64,000 nt of DNA from Mucilaginibacter sp. (GTDB lineage Bacteria > Bacteroidota > Bacteroidia > Sphingobacteriales > Sphingobacteriaceae), in the NCBI GenBank assembly GCA_028288025.1, contig JAQBOM010000015.1, positions 26,068 to 90,067 on the forward strand, given 5' to 3'. Shown here piece after piece: positions 9,421 to 17,407 of the stretch; position 1 is the stretch's first letter; the number at the start of each line of letters is the position of its first letter. The notes beneath the pieces were generated by a model, which was not told where the DNA came from, ran no database searches, and worked only from the letters and a program-made list of their open reading frames with translations. A program made the position numbers and the translations under genes.

Positions 9421-9795
9421 TTAGGCGCTTTTATACATTTTAATTTCAGCGTCGCCCCAAAGATCTTCCATACCATAAAATTCCCTTTTATCCGTCCTGA
9501 AAACGTGGATCACCACGTCTACATAATCCAGCAGAATCCATTCTCCAAACTCCAGGCCTTCTTTTTGCCAGGGCTGCTGCTGCGTAGCTTTAAAAATTTC
9601 GTCTTCAATACTGTTTGCTATGGCTTTTACCTGAGTCGCTGAGTCAGCATGGCAGAGTACAAAATAGTCAGCAACCGAACTAAAAATATTACGAAGGTCT
9701 AACCTGATAATGTCGTTTCCTTTTTTTTCCTGTATGCCATGTATGGCAAGCTCAGAAATATAAGCAGATTCACTTAACGCCTTATTTTTTACCAT
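9421..9795 (-). CDS. rsfS: Ribosome silencing factor RsfS
   Basis: A 124-aa protein of the RsfS/Iojap (DUF143) family, which binds L14 on the 50S subunit and blocks subunit joining under starvation. The family pattern is visible in DIIRLDLRNIFSSVADYFVL, the QVKAIANSIED helix and the C-terminal WILLDYVDVVIHVF motif. The ATG at 9795 is the sensible start; a preceding in-frame TTG is ignored. It is divergent from birA, with 47 bp between the two start codons, so they share a control region. Confidence 0.95.
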   Translation of the reverse strand: MVKNKALSESAYISELAIHGIQEKKGNDIIRLDLRNIFSSVADYFVLCHADSATQVKAIANSIEDEIFKATQQQPWQKEGLEFGEWILLDYVDVVIHVFRTDKREFYGMEDLWGDAEIKMYKSA

Positions 9796-9842
9796 CAAAA
9801 AGAATTAGTTTTGAACGATTTTAAGTTAATATTTATTATACT

Positions 9843-10616
9843 TTGCAAAATAACATATTTTCGGGGTTATTTGTTGGACAAAATTTTGTTACACTAAAAG
9901 AAGTTGATTCGACAAATAATTTCCTCAAAGATCTAGTGTCAAATTCCAAGCCATTGATGGAAGGTACGGTCATTATGGCAGAAAAGCAATATGCCGGACG
10001 GGGACAGCACCAGAATGGCTGGCATGCCGAGCCGGGCAAAAACTTAACTTTCAGCCTGCTTTTAAAGCCGCACTTTTTATCAGTAACCAATCAGTTCGAC
10101 CTGGTTCGCGCAGTTAGTTTGGGCGTGTATGACGCCTTAAGGCCATTATTAGGCGACCAATTAAAAATAAAATGGCCCAACGATATTTATTACGCCGACT
10201 ATAAGCTGGGCGGCATGCTGGTTGAAAATTTAATACAGGGAAATCAAATAAAAAATGCCATTATTGGCATAGGGTTAAATGTGAACCAGGAGAGTTTCCC
10301 GTCCAATTTACCCAATGCGCGGTCGATCAAACAAATCTTACACGAGGATTATGATTTAAAGGCTTTATTATCCGAAATTTGCCGGCACATTGAGGCTTAT
10401 TATTTGAATTTAAAGGCCGGGAAAATTTCGTTTGTAAGGAAAACCTACTTATCCCGGCTATACCGGTTAAATGAAAGTAAAAGCTTTAAGACTCAAAATA
10501 CAGTTTTCAGCGGTATTATTATTGATGTTAAGGATACCGGGAAATTGGTTATCAAGAATAATAACGGCGAAGAAAACGAGTTTAGCTTAAAAGAAATTGA
10601 ATTTTTAAATAAATAA
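9843..10616 (+). CDS. birA: Biotin--[acetyl-CoA-carboxylase] ligase (BirA)
   Basis: A 257-aa biotin protein ligase with no N-terminal DNA-binding domain (class I). The biotinyl-AMP loop region is AEKQYAGRGQHQNGWHAEPG, then KWPNDIYY, KLGGMLVE and GIGLNVNQ. It attaches biotin to carboxyl carrier proteins. No ATG fits: the in-frame upstream stop is at 9822, and the first plausible start is the TTG at 9843, which is also part of a TATACTTTG promoter-like string. Its stop overlaps the next ATG (TAATG), so birA probably leads an operon with the DsbD genes. Confidence 0.93.
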   Translation: MQNNIFSGLFVGQNFVTLKEVDSTNNFLKDLVSNSKPLMEGTVIMAEKQYAGRGQHQNGWHAEPGKNLTFSLLLKPHFLSVTNQFDLVRAVSLGVYDALRPLLGDQLKIKWPNDIYYADYKLGGMLVENLIQGNQIKNAIIGIGLNVNQESFPSNLPNARSIKQILHEDYDLKALLSEICRHIEAYYLNLKAGKISFVRKTYLSRLYRLNESKSFKTQNTVFSGIIIDVKDTGKLVIKNNNGEENEFSLKEIEFLNK

Positions 10617-11068
10617 TGATGAAGAAATTATTATTCCTGACCGCCTTAATTGCAATGAGTGCCGGTGCTTTCGCACAAATCGAAGCGCCCGTTAAATGGT
10701 CGTACGCATCAAAAAAAATAAGCAGCACCGAGGCCATTGTATTCCTGAAAGCAACGATGCAAAAAGGGTGGCATATTTACTCACTCAATGTTGAGGATGG
10801 ACCTATTAAAACTTCATTCGACTTTTCTCCATCAAAGGAATACAGCTTAATTGGTAAGCCGTCCGAGCCAAAGCCTATATCGCATTACGACAAGAATTTT
10901 AAGATCAATGTGACTTATTTTGAGAATACAGTGATCTTTCAGCAAAAGATAAAGCTGAAATCGCCGAAGGCCTCTGTGATTAAAGGAAAATTGGAGTATG
11001 AGACTTGTAATGATATAAAATGTCTGCCGCCCGAAGACCTGGATTTTTCAATTCCTTTAGGCAAGTAA
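10616..11068 (+). CDS. Exported DsbD-alpha-like protein (thiol-disulfide interchange N-domain)
   Basis: A 150-aa protein with a signal peptide (hydrophobic stretch ending AGAFAQ at about residue 21) followed by one immunoglobulin-like domain of the DsbD N-terminal type. A Cys pair is visible near the C-terminus in ETCNDIKCLPPE. It should act in the periplasm as an electron acceptor from, or partner of, DsbD, which is encoded 13 bp downstream. Here the alpha domain is a separate gene and not part of DsbD. A second ATG three bases on is equally possible. Confidence 0.88.
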   Translation: MMKKLLFLTALIAMSAGAFAQIEAPVKWSYASKKISSTEAIVFLKATMQKGWHIYSLNVEDGPIKTSFDFSPSKEYSLIGKPSEPKPISHYDKNFKINVTYFENTVIFQQKIKLKSPKASVIKGKLEYETCNDIKCLPPEDLDFSIPLGK

Positions 11069-11081
11069 CCAGCCAGAACTA

Positions 11082-12782
11082 ATGAAGCTACTAAGCCGTG
11101 TCTCCCTGCGTTTGAACCTGTTTGTTTTTATTGCTGTTTTCTGCTTGTCGGGAATTAACTCTGTTTGCGCACAAACAAAAGCCGCCGATACCGTTTCAAC
11201 AAGCGGTGTTGAATTTACGTCTATCCCCACTGCCGCCGATAGCATGGCCGCGGCAAAGAAAAAGCAGGACAGCCTTAACAAAAAACAGGCTGTAATTACT
11301 GTCACAAAATCCACTTTGCCTGATCAGCCTCAAACGCTTTGGGGTATATTTATTGCCGGCTTTTTAGGCGGCCTGCTGGCGATAACAATGCCGTGTATTT
11401 ATCCCTTATTGCCATTAACGGTAAGTTTTTTTACAAAAAAGGCCGGGTCAAGGGCTAAGGGTATTTTGCAGTCGTTGTTATATGGCATATCCATCATTGT
11501 TATTTATGTATCACTCGGCTTAATTATCACGCTGCTATTCGGGCCCGATGCATTAAATGCCCTGGCCACAAACGGCATTTTTAATATCTTCTTTTTCCTG
11601 CTGCTGGTGGTATTTGGCATATCATTTTTGGGTGCTTTTGAGATTAACCTCCCTAGTTCGCTGGCCAACAAACTTGACAAGAATTCGGACAAGGGAGGCC
11701 TTGTGGGTATATTTTTTATGGCGGCAACGCTGGTTGTGGTGTCGTTTTCGTGTACCGGGCCATTGGTTGGCAGTTTATTGGCCGCTGCCGCAACAAAAGG
11801 CGACCGCTTAGGCCCTGCAATTGGCATGTTTGGGTTTTCGCTCGCGCTGGCACTGCCTTTTACCATATTTGCGCTTTTCCCGTCGGCTCTAAAATCTTTG
11901 CCGAAATCAGGCGGATGGCTTAATAGTATTAAAGTGGTATTGGGTTTTCTCGAGCTGGGGTTTGCACTAAAATTCCTTTCAAATGTGGACCTGGCTTACC
12001 ATTGGAATTGGTTTGACCGCGAGGTGTTTTTATCGTTATGGATCGCCATAGGACTGTTAATGGGGCTGTATTTAATAGGAAAGATAAAATTCTCACACGA
12101 TAGCGAGCTTACCCACCTTTCGGTGCCGCGTACTTTTTTTGCGATCGGTGTGTTCGCCTTTGTCATTTACATGATCCCCGGGCTTTGGGGCGCCCCGCTA
12201 AAGGTGATCAGCGGGTTTTTGCCGCCACCGGCCACGCAGGATTTCGATCTTTCGCGATCCATGGACAGCGGCTCTTCCGCGCCTGTCCAGCAGGTATCTA
12301 TAACTACAAAAAAATATGAAGATATTTTCAAACGCGGTAAGCATAGGGATTTGAATGAATGGTATGATTACAACCAGGCTTTACAGGTTTCTAAAGAATT
12401 AAAAAAACCGGTTTTAATTGATTTTACAGGATGGAATTGCGCAAACTGCCGCAAAATGGAAAATGATGTATGGCCGGATCCCGGGGTTCGCGCCCGGATG
12501 CAGAATGATTTTGTATTGCTTGAGCTATATGTTGATGAAAAAAGCCAGCTTCCCGAATCCGAATTTTACAATTCTTCATTCAGCGGAAAAAAGATAACCA
12601 CCATTGGCGGCAAAAACAGCGACTTTGAAACAACCAAATTCAATACCAATTCGCAGCCGTTTTATGTGATAATCGACGGTAACGGAAATATATTGGTGCC
12701 GCCCCAGAGCGCCAATTACAGTGTCGAAAACTATACAAGGTTTTTAGATAGTGGTATTGCAGCCTATAAAGCGATCAGATAG
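11082..12782 (+). CDS. dsbD: Thiol:disulfide interchange protein DsbD
   Basis: A 566-aa protein. It has a signal peptide (to about 30), a low-complexity Ala/Lys linker, then eight or so TM helices of the DsbD beta domain with redox Cys in MPCIYPLLP and SFSCTGPLVGS. The C-terminal thioredoxin-like domain has CANC in TGWNCANCRKME (about residue 455). It moves electrons from cytoplasmic thioredoxin to the periplasm. The alpha domain is in the preceding gene. No other cytochrome c maturation genes are nearby. Confidence 0.94.
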   Translation: MKLLSRVSLRLNLFVFIAVFCLSGINSVCAQTKAADTVSTSGVEFTSIPTAADSMAAAKKKQDSLNKKQAVITVTKSTLPDQPQTLWGIFIAGFLGGLLAITMPCIYPLLPLTVSFFTKKAGSRAKGILQSLLYGISIIVIYVSLGLIITLLFGPDALNALATNGIFNIFFFLLLVVFGISFLGAFEINLPSSLANKLDKNSDKGGLVGIFFMAATLVVVSFSCTGPLVGSLLAAAATKGDRLGPAIGMFGFSLALALPFTIFALFPSALKSLPKSGGWLNSIKVVLGFLELGFALKFLSNVDLAYHWNWFDREVFLSLWIAIGLLMGLYLIGKIKFSHDSELTHLSVPRTFFAIGVFAFVIYMIPGLWGAPLKVISGFLPPPATQDFDLSRSMDSGSSAPVQQVSITTKKYEDIFKRGKHRDLNEWYDYNQALQVSKELKKPVLIDFTGWNCANCRKMENDVWPDPGVRARMQNDFVLLELYVDEKSQLPESEFYNSSFSGKKITTIGGKNSDFETTKFNTNSQPFYVIIDGNGNILVPPQSANYSVENYTRFLDSGIAAYKAIR

Positions 12783-12818
12783 TCTTGCTAAAAAGCGGTT
12801 TAAAAATAGAATAAATTT

Positions 12819-12968
12819 TTCATTGCCGTCGGCTTCAGCCAACGGTTAAATAAAATTGAGGAAGGTTTGCTTTAGCCAAATGATGTAACAGCGTGATATA
12901 GCAGCTTTTTTGGCTAAAGCCATTGCTTTCTTACTAAGATCCCGTTGACTGAATTCAACGGCAATGAA
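12819..12968. repeat. Palindromic REP/MITE-like element 1
   Basis: A 150-bp non-coding element bounded by an 11-bp perfect inverted repeat (TTCATTGCCGT at 12819-12829, ACGGCAATGAA at 12958-12968). A second perfect 12-bp pair lies inside (GCTTTAGCCAAA at 12869-12880, TTTGGCTAAAGC at 12909-12920). The nested palindromes suggest a folded mobile repeat. No ORF is present. Confidence 0.75.
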
Positions 12969-13011
12969 TTGCAGCTATAATATGTTTCCTCAATCGCGCT
13001 TAAACAGTCGC

Positions 13012-13223
13012 AATTCAAATTGTCGCTTCGCTATCAAACGTTCCTACGGAACATGAAAATGATTTCATATATTTTTCTACTACCAACCATACGTCCCGAT
13101 GGGACGATTATGGCAGTTTTCGTCCCATCGGGACGTATGGTCGATAGCCTCGAAATCAAACCAGCATTGAGCGTTCCGTAGAAACCCCGCACGTACGGGG
13201 GTGAAAATGCGACAATTTGAATT
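13012..13223. repeat. Composite palindromic element 2
   Basis: A 212-bp element bounded by a perfect 15-bp inverted repeat (13012-13026 and 13209-13223). At its centre is a perfect 22-bp inverted pair (13086-13107 and 13120-13141) with a 12-nt loop; the core of each arm is CGTCCCATCGGGACG or its complement. Further short palindromes (GTTCCTACGGAAC near 13040, CCCCGCACGTACGGGG near 13185) lie between. It resembles dispersed REP-type sequences seen in Bacteroidota genomes. Confidence 0.8.
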
Positions 13224-13307
13224 ACACCATTTTTAAACAGCTTCTAAAATTCTGACAAAAATTGACGTAAATTCGCGCAGATTTTAAAGAGATATTGGTT
13301 TATTAAA

Positions 13308-14285
13308 ATGGCCCAAATTAAAAATATAGGAGTTTATACGTCCGGCGGCGATTCGCCCGGGATGAATGCTGCCATAAGGGCGGTAGTGCGTTCGGCAATT
13401 TATTATAATGTGGAGGTTACGGGGATACGCCGGGGATACGACGGCATGATCAATGGTGATATGATCCCGATGAACCGCAAATCGGTTTCAAATATCATAC
13501 AGCGTGGCGGCACGATATTGAAAACAGCCCGCAGCGAGCAATTTCTTACTGTTGAAGGCCGTAAACAGGCCTATGAACAGCTAAAAAAAAATAATATTGA
13601 CGCATTGGTAGCCATTGGCGGCGACGGCACTTTTAGAGGGGCTAAAGCTTTAGGGCAGGAATACGATATGCCAATTGTAGGTTTGCCGAGCACCATTGAC
13701 AATGACCTTTTGGGCACGGATTTCACCATTGGATACGATACCGCCATCAATACGGTAATAGACGCGGTTGATAAGATAAGGGACACGGCGGAATCGCATG
13801 ACAGGTTGTTTATTGTTGAAGTAATGGGCCGTGATTCGGGCCTGATCGCTTTGCGTACCGGTATTGCTGCCGGAGCTGAAGCTATATTAATACCGGAGTC
13901 AAAGACCGACCTGCCAGCTGTATTTGAACGGTTGGAGAGCGGCCGGAAGGATAAAACCTCAAAGATTATTATGCTTGCCGAAAGCGGTGAAGCAGGTGAC
14001 GCTTTTGAAATAGGACGGCAAATAAAAGAACGGTTCCCGAACTATGATACACGCATATCGGTATTGGGGCATATCCAGCGCGGCGGCAAGCCAACCTGTA
14101 TGGACCGGGTGCTGGCCAGCAGGGTAGGCGTTGCCGCTGTTGAAGCCTTACTGGCAGGCCGCCGGAATGAAATGGTTGGGCTGATACACAACCAGATCGC
14201 TTACACGGCATTCGAACATGCCACCAAGCACTTTGTTGATGTTAATCCCGATTTTTTGAAGATCGTGGAGATATTGTCAATATAA
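13308..14285 (+). CDS. pfkA: ATP-dependent 6-phosphofructokinase
   Basis: A 325-aa enzyme of the PfkA group A. The motifs are GVYTSGGDSPGMNAA (ATP loop), VAIGGDGTFRGA (with GGDGT), the catalytic stretch STIDNDLLGTD and GHIQRGGKP. It phosphorylates fructose 6-phosphate, the committed step of glycolysis. Length is typical. It stands alone: palindromic repeats lie upstream and a 7-nt repeat tract downstream. Confidence 0.97.
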   Translation: MAQIKNIGVYTSGGDSPGMNAAIRAVVRSAIYYNVEVTGIRRGYDGMINGDMIPMNRKSVSNIIQRGGTILKTARSEQFLTVEGRKQAYEQLKKNNIDALVAIGGDGTFRGAKALGQEYDMPIVGLPSTIDNDLLGTDFTIGYDTAINTVIDAVDKIRDTAESHDRLFIVEVMGRDSGLIALRTGIAAGAEAILIPESKTDLPAVFERLESGRKDKTSKIIMLAESGEAGDAFEIGRQIKERFPNYDTRISVLGHIQRGGKPTCMDRVLASRVGVAAVEALLAGRRNEMVGLIHNQIAYTAFEHATKHFVDVNPDFLKIVEILSI

Positions 14286-14294
14286 ATCACGTAG

Positions 14295-14478
14295 TCAAGA
14301 GCCAGGAGCCAGGAGCCAAGAATCAAGAGCCAGGGAGCCAAGAATCAAGAGCCAAGACAAAAAGAGGCAAGAAGAGAGAAGAAAGAACCAGGAGCCAGGA
14401 AAAAGCTAATTTTTGCTGGCTGTTTTCTTTTTATGGAGTTTCTCTTTTGAGGCTCTTTTCTTGATTCTTTCTTCTTGA
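14295..14478. repeat. 7-nt-phased repeat tract C (GAGCCAA/GAATCAA)
   Basis: The left arm starts just after the pfkA stop and consists of 7-mers GAGCCAG, GAGCCAG, GAGCCAA, GAATCAA repeated with small shifts. The right part (about 14440-14478) carries the complement, TTGAGGCTC, TTGATTC, TTCTTGA. It is the longest tract and fills the gap between two convergent genes. Confidence 0.85.
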
Positions 14479-14506
14479 ATCGCATAAACCAGTAACGCAC
14501 TCTCAA

Positions 14507-16564
14507 TTATGGCCCCGTGGCTATATTTAGTGCTGCAAGGGCATTATTCCGGTATTTGAAATCGGGCTTATAGGTGTTTCCTCCAAGCTGAACGGCCATG
14601 TCATAATCCGCTATAGCCCTCCGGTGATTTATCTTTGTTCTGCCCAATTTATAATAAGCGTAGCCCCGGGTGTTATAAGCAGCTGCCTCTTTTGGATTTA
14701 ACGCAATGGCTTTGTCACAATCTGCTATCGCATCGGCATAATGGCCCAACCGGTTATTTAACTGTGCCCTTGAGTCGTAAGCCGCTGCCAGTTTTGGATC
14801 GAGTTCAATAGCTTTGTTGCAATCGGCCATCGCTTCGGTATACTTACCCAGGTACATTTCGGCATATCCGCGGTTATTATAGGCGAGCGCGTATTTCTGA
14901 TCCAGATCAATAGCCTGGTCATAGTCCATTATCGCATCTGCATAACGGCCCAGCTGATCTTTCGTATACCCTCTGCTCAAATAGTTAGAGGCCGACTTTG
15001 GCTCTAAAGCAATGGCCTGGTCAAAGTCCGAAATAGCTTCGGCATAACGTTCCAGATTGTTTTTTGCGTGCCCCCGGTTAACATAAACCTGGGTGTATTT
15101 TGGATCAATTGCCAGGGCCTGGCCATAATCAGCAATAGCATCGGCATACTTACCCAAGTAATTTTTTGCCAGCCCGCGGATGCTATAGGCCCAGCTGCTT
15201 TTTGAATTTACTTGCAGCGCCTTATCACAATCAGCAATGGCGCCGTCATAATTGCCATTGTTAATTTTCTCAACCGCTCCCTTAACCAATTCATCGGCCG
15301 AGTGACCATCGCCTGCATTCATGGCTGCCGTGGCCTCTTCGCGATATTTGTAATACGGCGTGTAACTGCTGCCACCCGCCTGAAGGGCCATATCGTAGTC
15401 CTCAACGGCCTTTTGGTAGTTAGCTTTGGAACCACCTATTTTATAATATGCATTACCGCGGCTATTATATGCCTTCGCATATTTGGGGTCTAAAGCTATG
15501 GCTTTATCAAAATCGGGTATGGCGTCGGTATAGTTGCCTAAAATGCTTTTTACGTAGGCGCGTGCATACCAGCCGTTTTTATTTTGCGGGTCAACCGAAA
15601 TAGCCTGGTTATAATCAGTTAAGGCATCGGTATAGCGGCCTAAATGATCCTTCGCATACCCGCGTGCGTACCACGCGGATTTGTAATTTGGGTTTTTGGT
15701 TAATGTATAGTCATAGTCAGCTATAGCTTCGGCGTATTGTTTTAAACTGCTTTTGGCTACACCGCGATTGTAATACGCATCAATGTAGTTTGGATCGATC
15801 GAAATCACCTTACTATAGTCAATAATCGCCTCGTCATAGCGGCCCAAATTATCTTTTGCGTAGCCCCGCGCATAGTAGCCGTCTTTATAATTTGCGTCTA
15901 TACTAATTGCCTGGTCGTAATCAGTAATTGCATCGGCATATCGCTCCAGGTGCTCTTTAGCAAGTCCGCGGTTATAGTATCCATCGGTATAAGCCGGGTT
16001 TATGGATAATGACTTGTCATAATCATTAACCGCATCGGTATACCGGCCTAAATGGTGATATGCAATCCCGCGGTTATTGTAGGCCAATGCATACCTGGAG
16101 TCCAGCGCTATTGCCTGGTCGTAATCTGCGAGCGCATCTGAATAACGTCCCGCATCGGCTTTCGCATTGCCGCGACTATTGTAGGCCGTAGAATATTGCG
16201 AGTCTAAAGATATAGCCTGGCTGTAATCGGCAATTGCATCATCATATCTTCCTAAAGCGGCTTTTGCTAACCCCCTGTTAAACCATGCTTGTTTATAATT
16301 AGCCGACAATGCAATGGCCTGGTCGTAATCACTAATAGCTTCATTATGGTGGTTTATGTCATGTTTAACTATGCCCCTTACATTGTAGGCCCAGGCGTTT
16401 TGCGAATTTAGTTGCAGCGCCTGGTTACAATCGGAGATAGCGCCCTGGTAATCTTTGTTATCTAACTTGGTTACCGCCTTTTTAACCCAGTCATCTGAAG
16501 ATTGGGCAAACAGTATTTGGGCGAAAGGCAATAAAAATAATAAAATGAGTACACGCTTTTTCAT
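14507..16564 (-). CDS. Exported TPR-repeat protein with internal duplication
   Basis: A 685-aa protein from the ATG at 16564, where MKKRVLILLFLLPF starts a clean signal peptide ending LFAQ. The rest is roughly twenty tetratricopeptide repeats, many with YADAIADYDQAI-type helices. It is a two-fold duplication: the segments starting DDWVKKAVTKLDNKDY and DELVKGAVEKINNGNY are homologous, and each half closes with a DYDMA(L/V)Q..GG..Y.P..KYR block. It probably scaffolds proteins in the periplasm. The partner is unknown. Confidence 0.88.
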   Translation of the reverse strand: MKKRVLILLFLLPFAQILFAQSSDDWVKKAVTKLDNKDYQGAISDCNQALQLNSQNAWAYNVRGIVKHDINHHNEAISDYDQAIALSANYKQAWFNRGLAKAALGRYDDAIADYSQAISLDSQYSTAYNSRGNAKADAGRYSDALADYDQAIALDSRYALAYNNRGIAYHHLGRYTDAVNDYDKSLSINPAYTDGYYNRGLAKEHLERYADAITDYDQAISIDANYKDGYYARGYAKDNLGRYDEAIIDYSKVISIDPNYIDAYYNRGVAKSSLKQYAEAIADYDYTLTKNPNYKSAWYARGYAKDHLGRYTDALTDYNQAISVDPQNKNGWYARAYVKSILGNYTDAIPDFDKAIALDPKYAKAYNSRGNAYYKIGGSKANYQKAVEDYDMALQAGGSSYTPYYKYREEATAAMNAGDGHSADELVKGAVEKINNGNYDGAIADCDKALQVNSKSSWAYSIRGLAKNYLGKYADAIADYGQALAIDPKYTQVYVNRGHAKNNLERYAEAISDFDQAIALEPKSASNYLSRGYTKDQLGRYADAIMDYDQAIDLDQKYALAYNNRGYAEMYLGKYTEAMADCNKAIELDPKLAAAYDSRAQLNNRLGHYADAIADCDKAIALNPKEAAAYNTRGYAYYKLGRTKINHRRAIADYDMAVQLGGNTYKPDFKYRNNALAALNIATGP

Positions 16565-16736
16565 AGCTGGTTTTTTTAATGGTTTGTGCCGGTACCTTGC
16601 ATATATGATTGAACCAAAATTCAATCAGGCTTATACCGAAATTTCCTAATACTAATATAACCGATTTTATAAAGGCGGGAAAGTACCCAAACGGGTACCA
16701 TGGTTTTAAAATAATTCAGATTTTAGCGCGAAAATA

Positions 16737-17360
16737 TCATGACTGAAATTTCCATTTTATCACGGCCTCAACCTTGTTTTGGACATGCATTTTCAGGTAG
16801 ATATTTTTGATATGTTTTTTAATGGCATGCACGGTAACGTCCAGGCTATCTGCGATCTCTTTCACCAGCTTACCTTCGGCCATCAGGTCGAGCACCTGTT
16901 TTTCGCGTGCGGTAAATAGCTGGTGGCCGTCATTGGTTACAGCAGGCTGAAAATGCCGGATTATTTTTCGCGCGATACCCGGGCTCATGGGCGAGCCGCC
17001 GTTATGGATATCTTTAATGGCATTAAATATCATTTCGGGCGGGGCGCTTTTCAGCAAATAGCCTGTCGCTCCGGCATTTAAGGCTTCAAATATTTTTTCA
17101 TCCTCTTCAAAAACAGTAAGTATCATAAACTGGATGCTGGGGCAGTCCAATTTTAACTTGCGGATACATTCAATACCATTCATTCCCGGTAGCTGGATAT
17201 CAGTTAATACAACATCGGGTAAAATTTCGGGCACCTTTAGCAGGGCGCTTTCCGCATCCTTCCATATCCCGGCAAGGTGCAACTCATCCGACAGCCGCAA
17301 CAGGGATGCTACGGCCGCACTGTAATTTTCAGTATCCTCGATTAGTCCTACTGATATCAT
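16737..17360 (-). CDS. NarL/LuxR-family response regulator
   Basis: A 207-aa regulator with a receiver (acidic pair in GLIEDTENY, phospho-acceptor Asp in VLTDIQLPG, Lys in GYLLKSAP) and a LuxR-type HTH (FTAREKQVLDLMAEG ... VTVHAIKKHIKNIY). It lies 47 bp downstream of the TPR-kinase gene on the same strand, its probable phosphodonor. Confidence 0.93.
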   Translation of the reverse strand: MISVGLIEDTENYSAAVASLLRLSDELHLAGIWKDAESALLKVPEILPDVVLTDIQLPGMNGIECIRKLKLDCPSIQFMILTVFEEDEKIFEALNAGATGYLLKSAPPEMIFNAIKDIHNGGSPMSPGIARKIIRHFQPAVTNDGHQLFTAREKQVLDLMAEGKLVKEIADSLDVTVHAIKKHIKNIYLKMHVQNKVEAVIKWKFQS

Positions 17361-17407
17361 TGCTTTTATAGTGATGGAAAGTTACCGATAATAGAATAAA
17401 AAAAAAG

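Noticed and set aside
14295..14478. CRISPR array
   Set aside because: The repeated unit is about 7 nt with no constant spacer length and no cas genes; it does not fit a CRISPR array.
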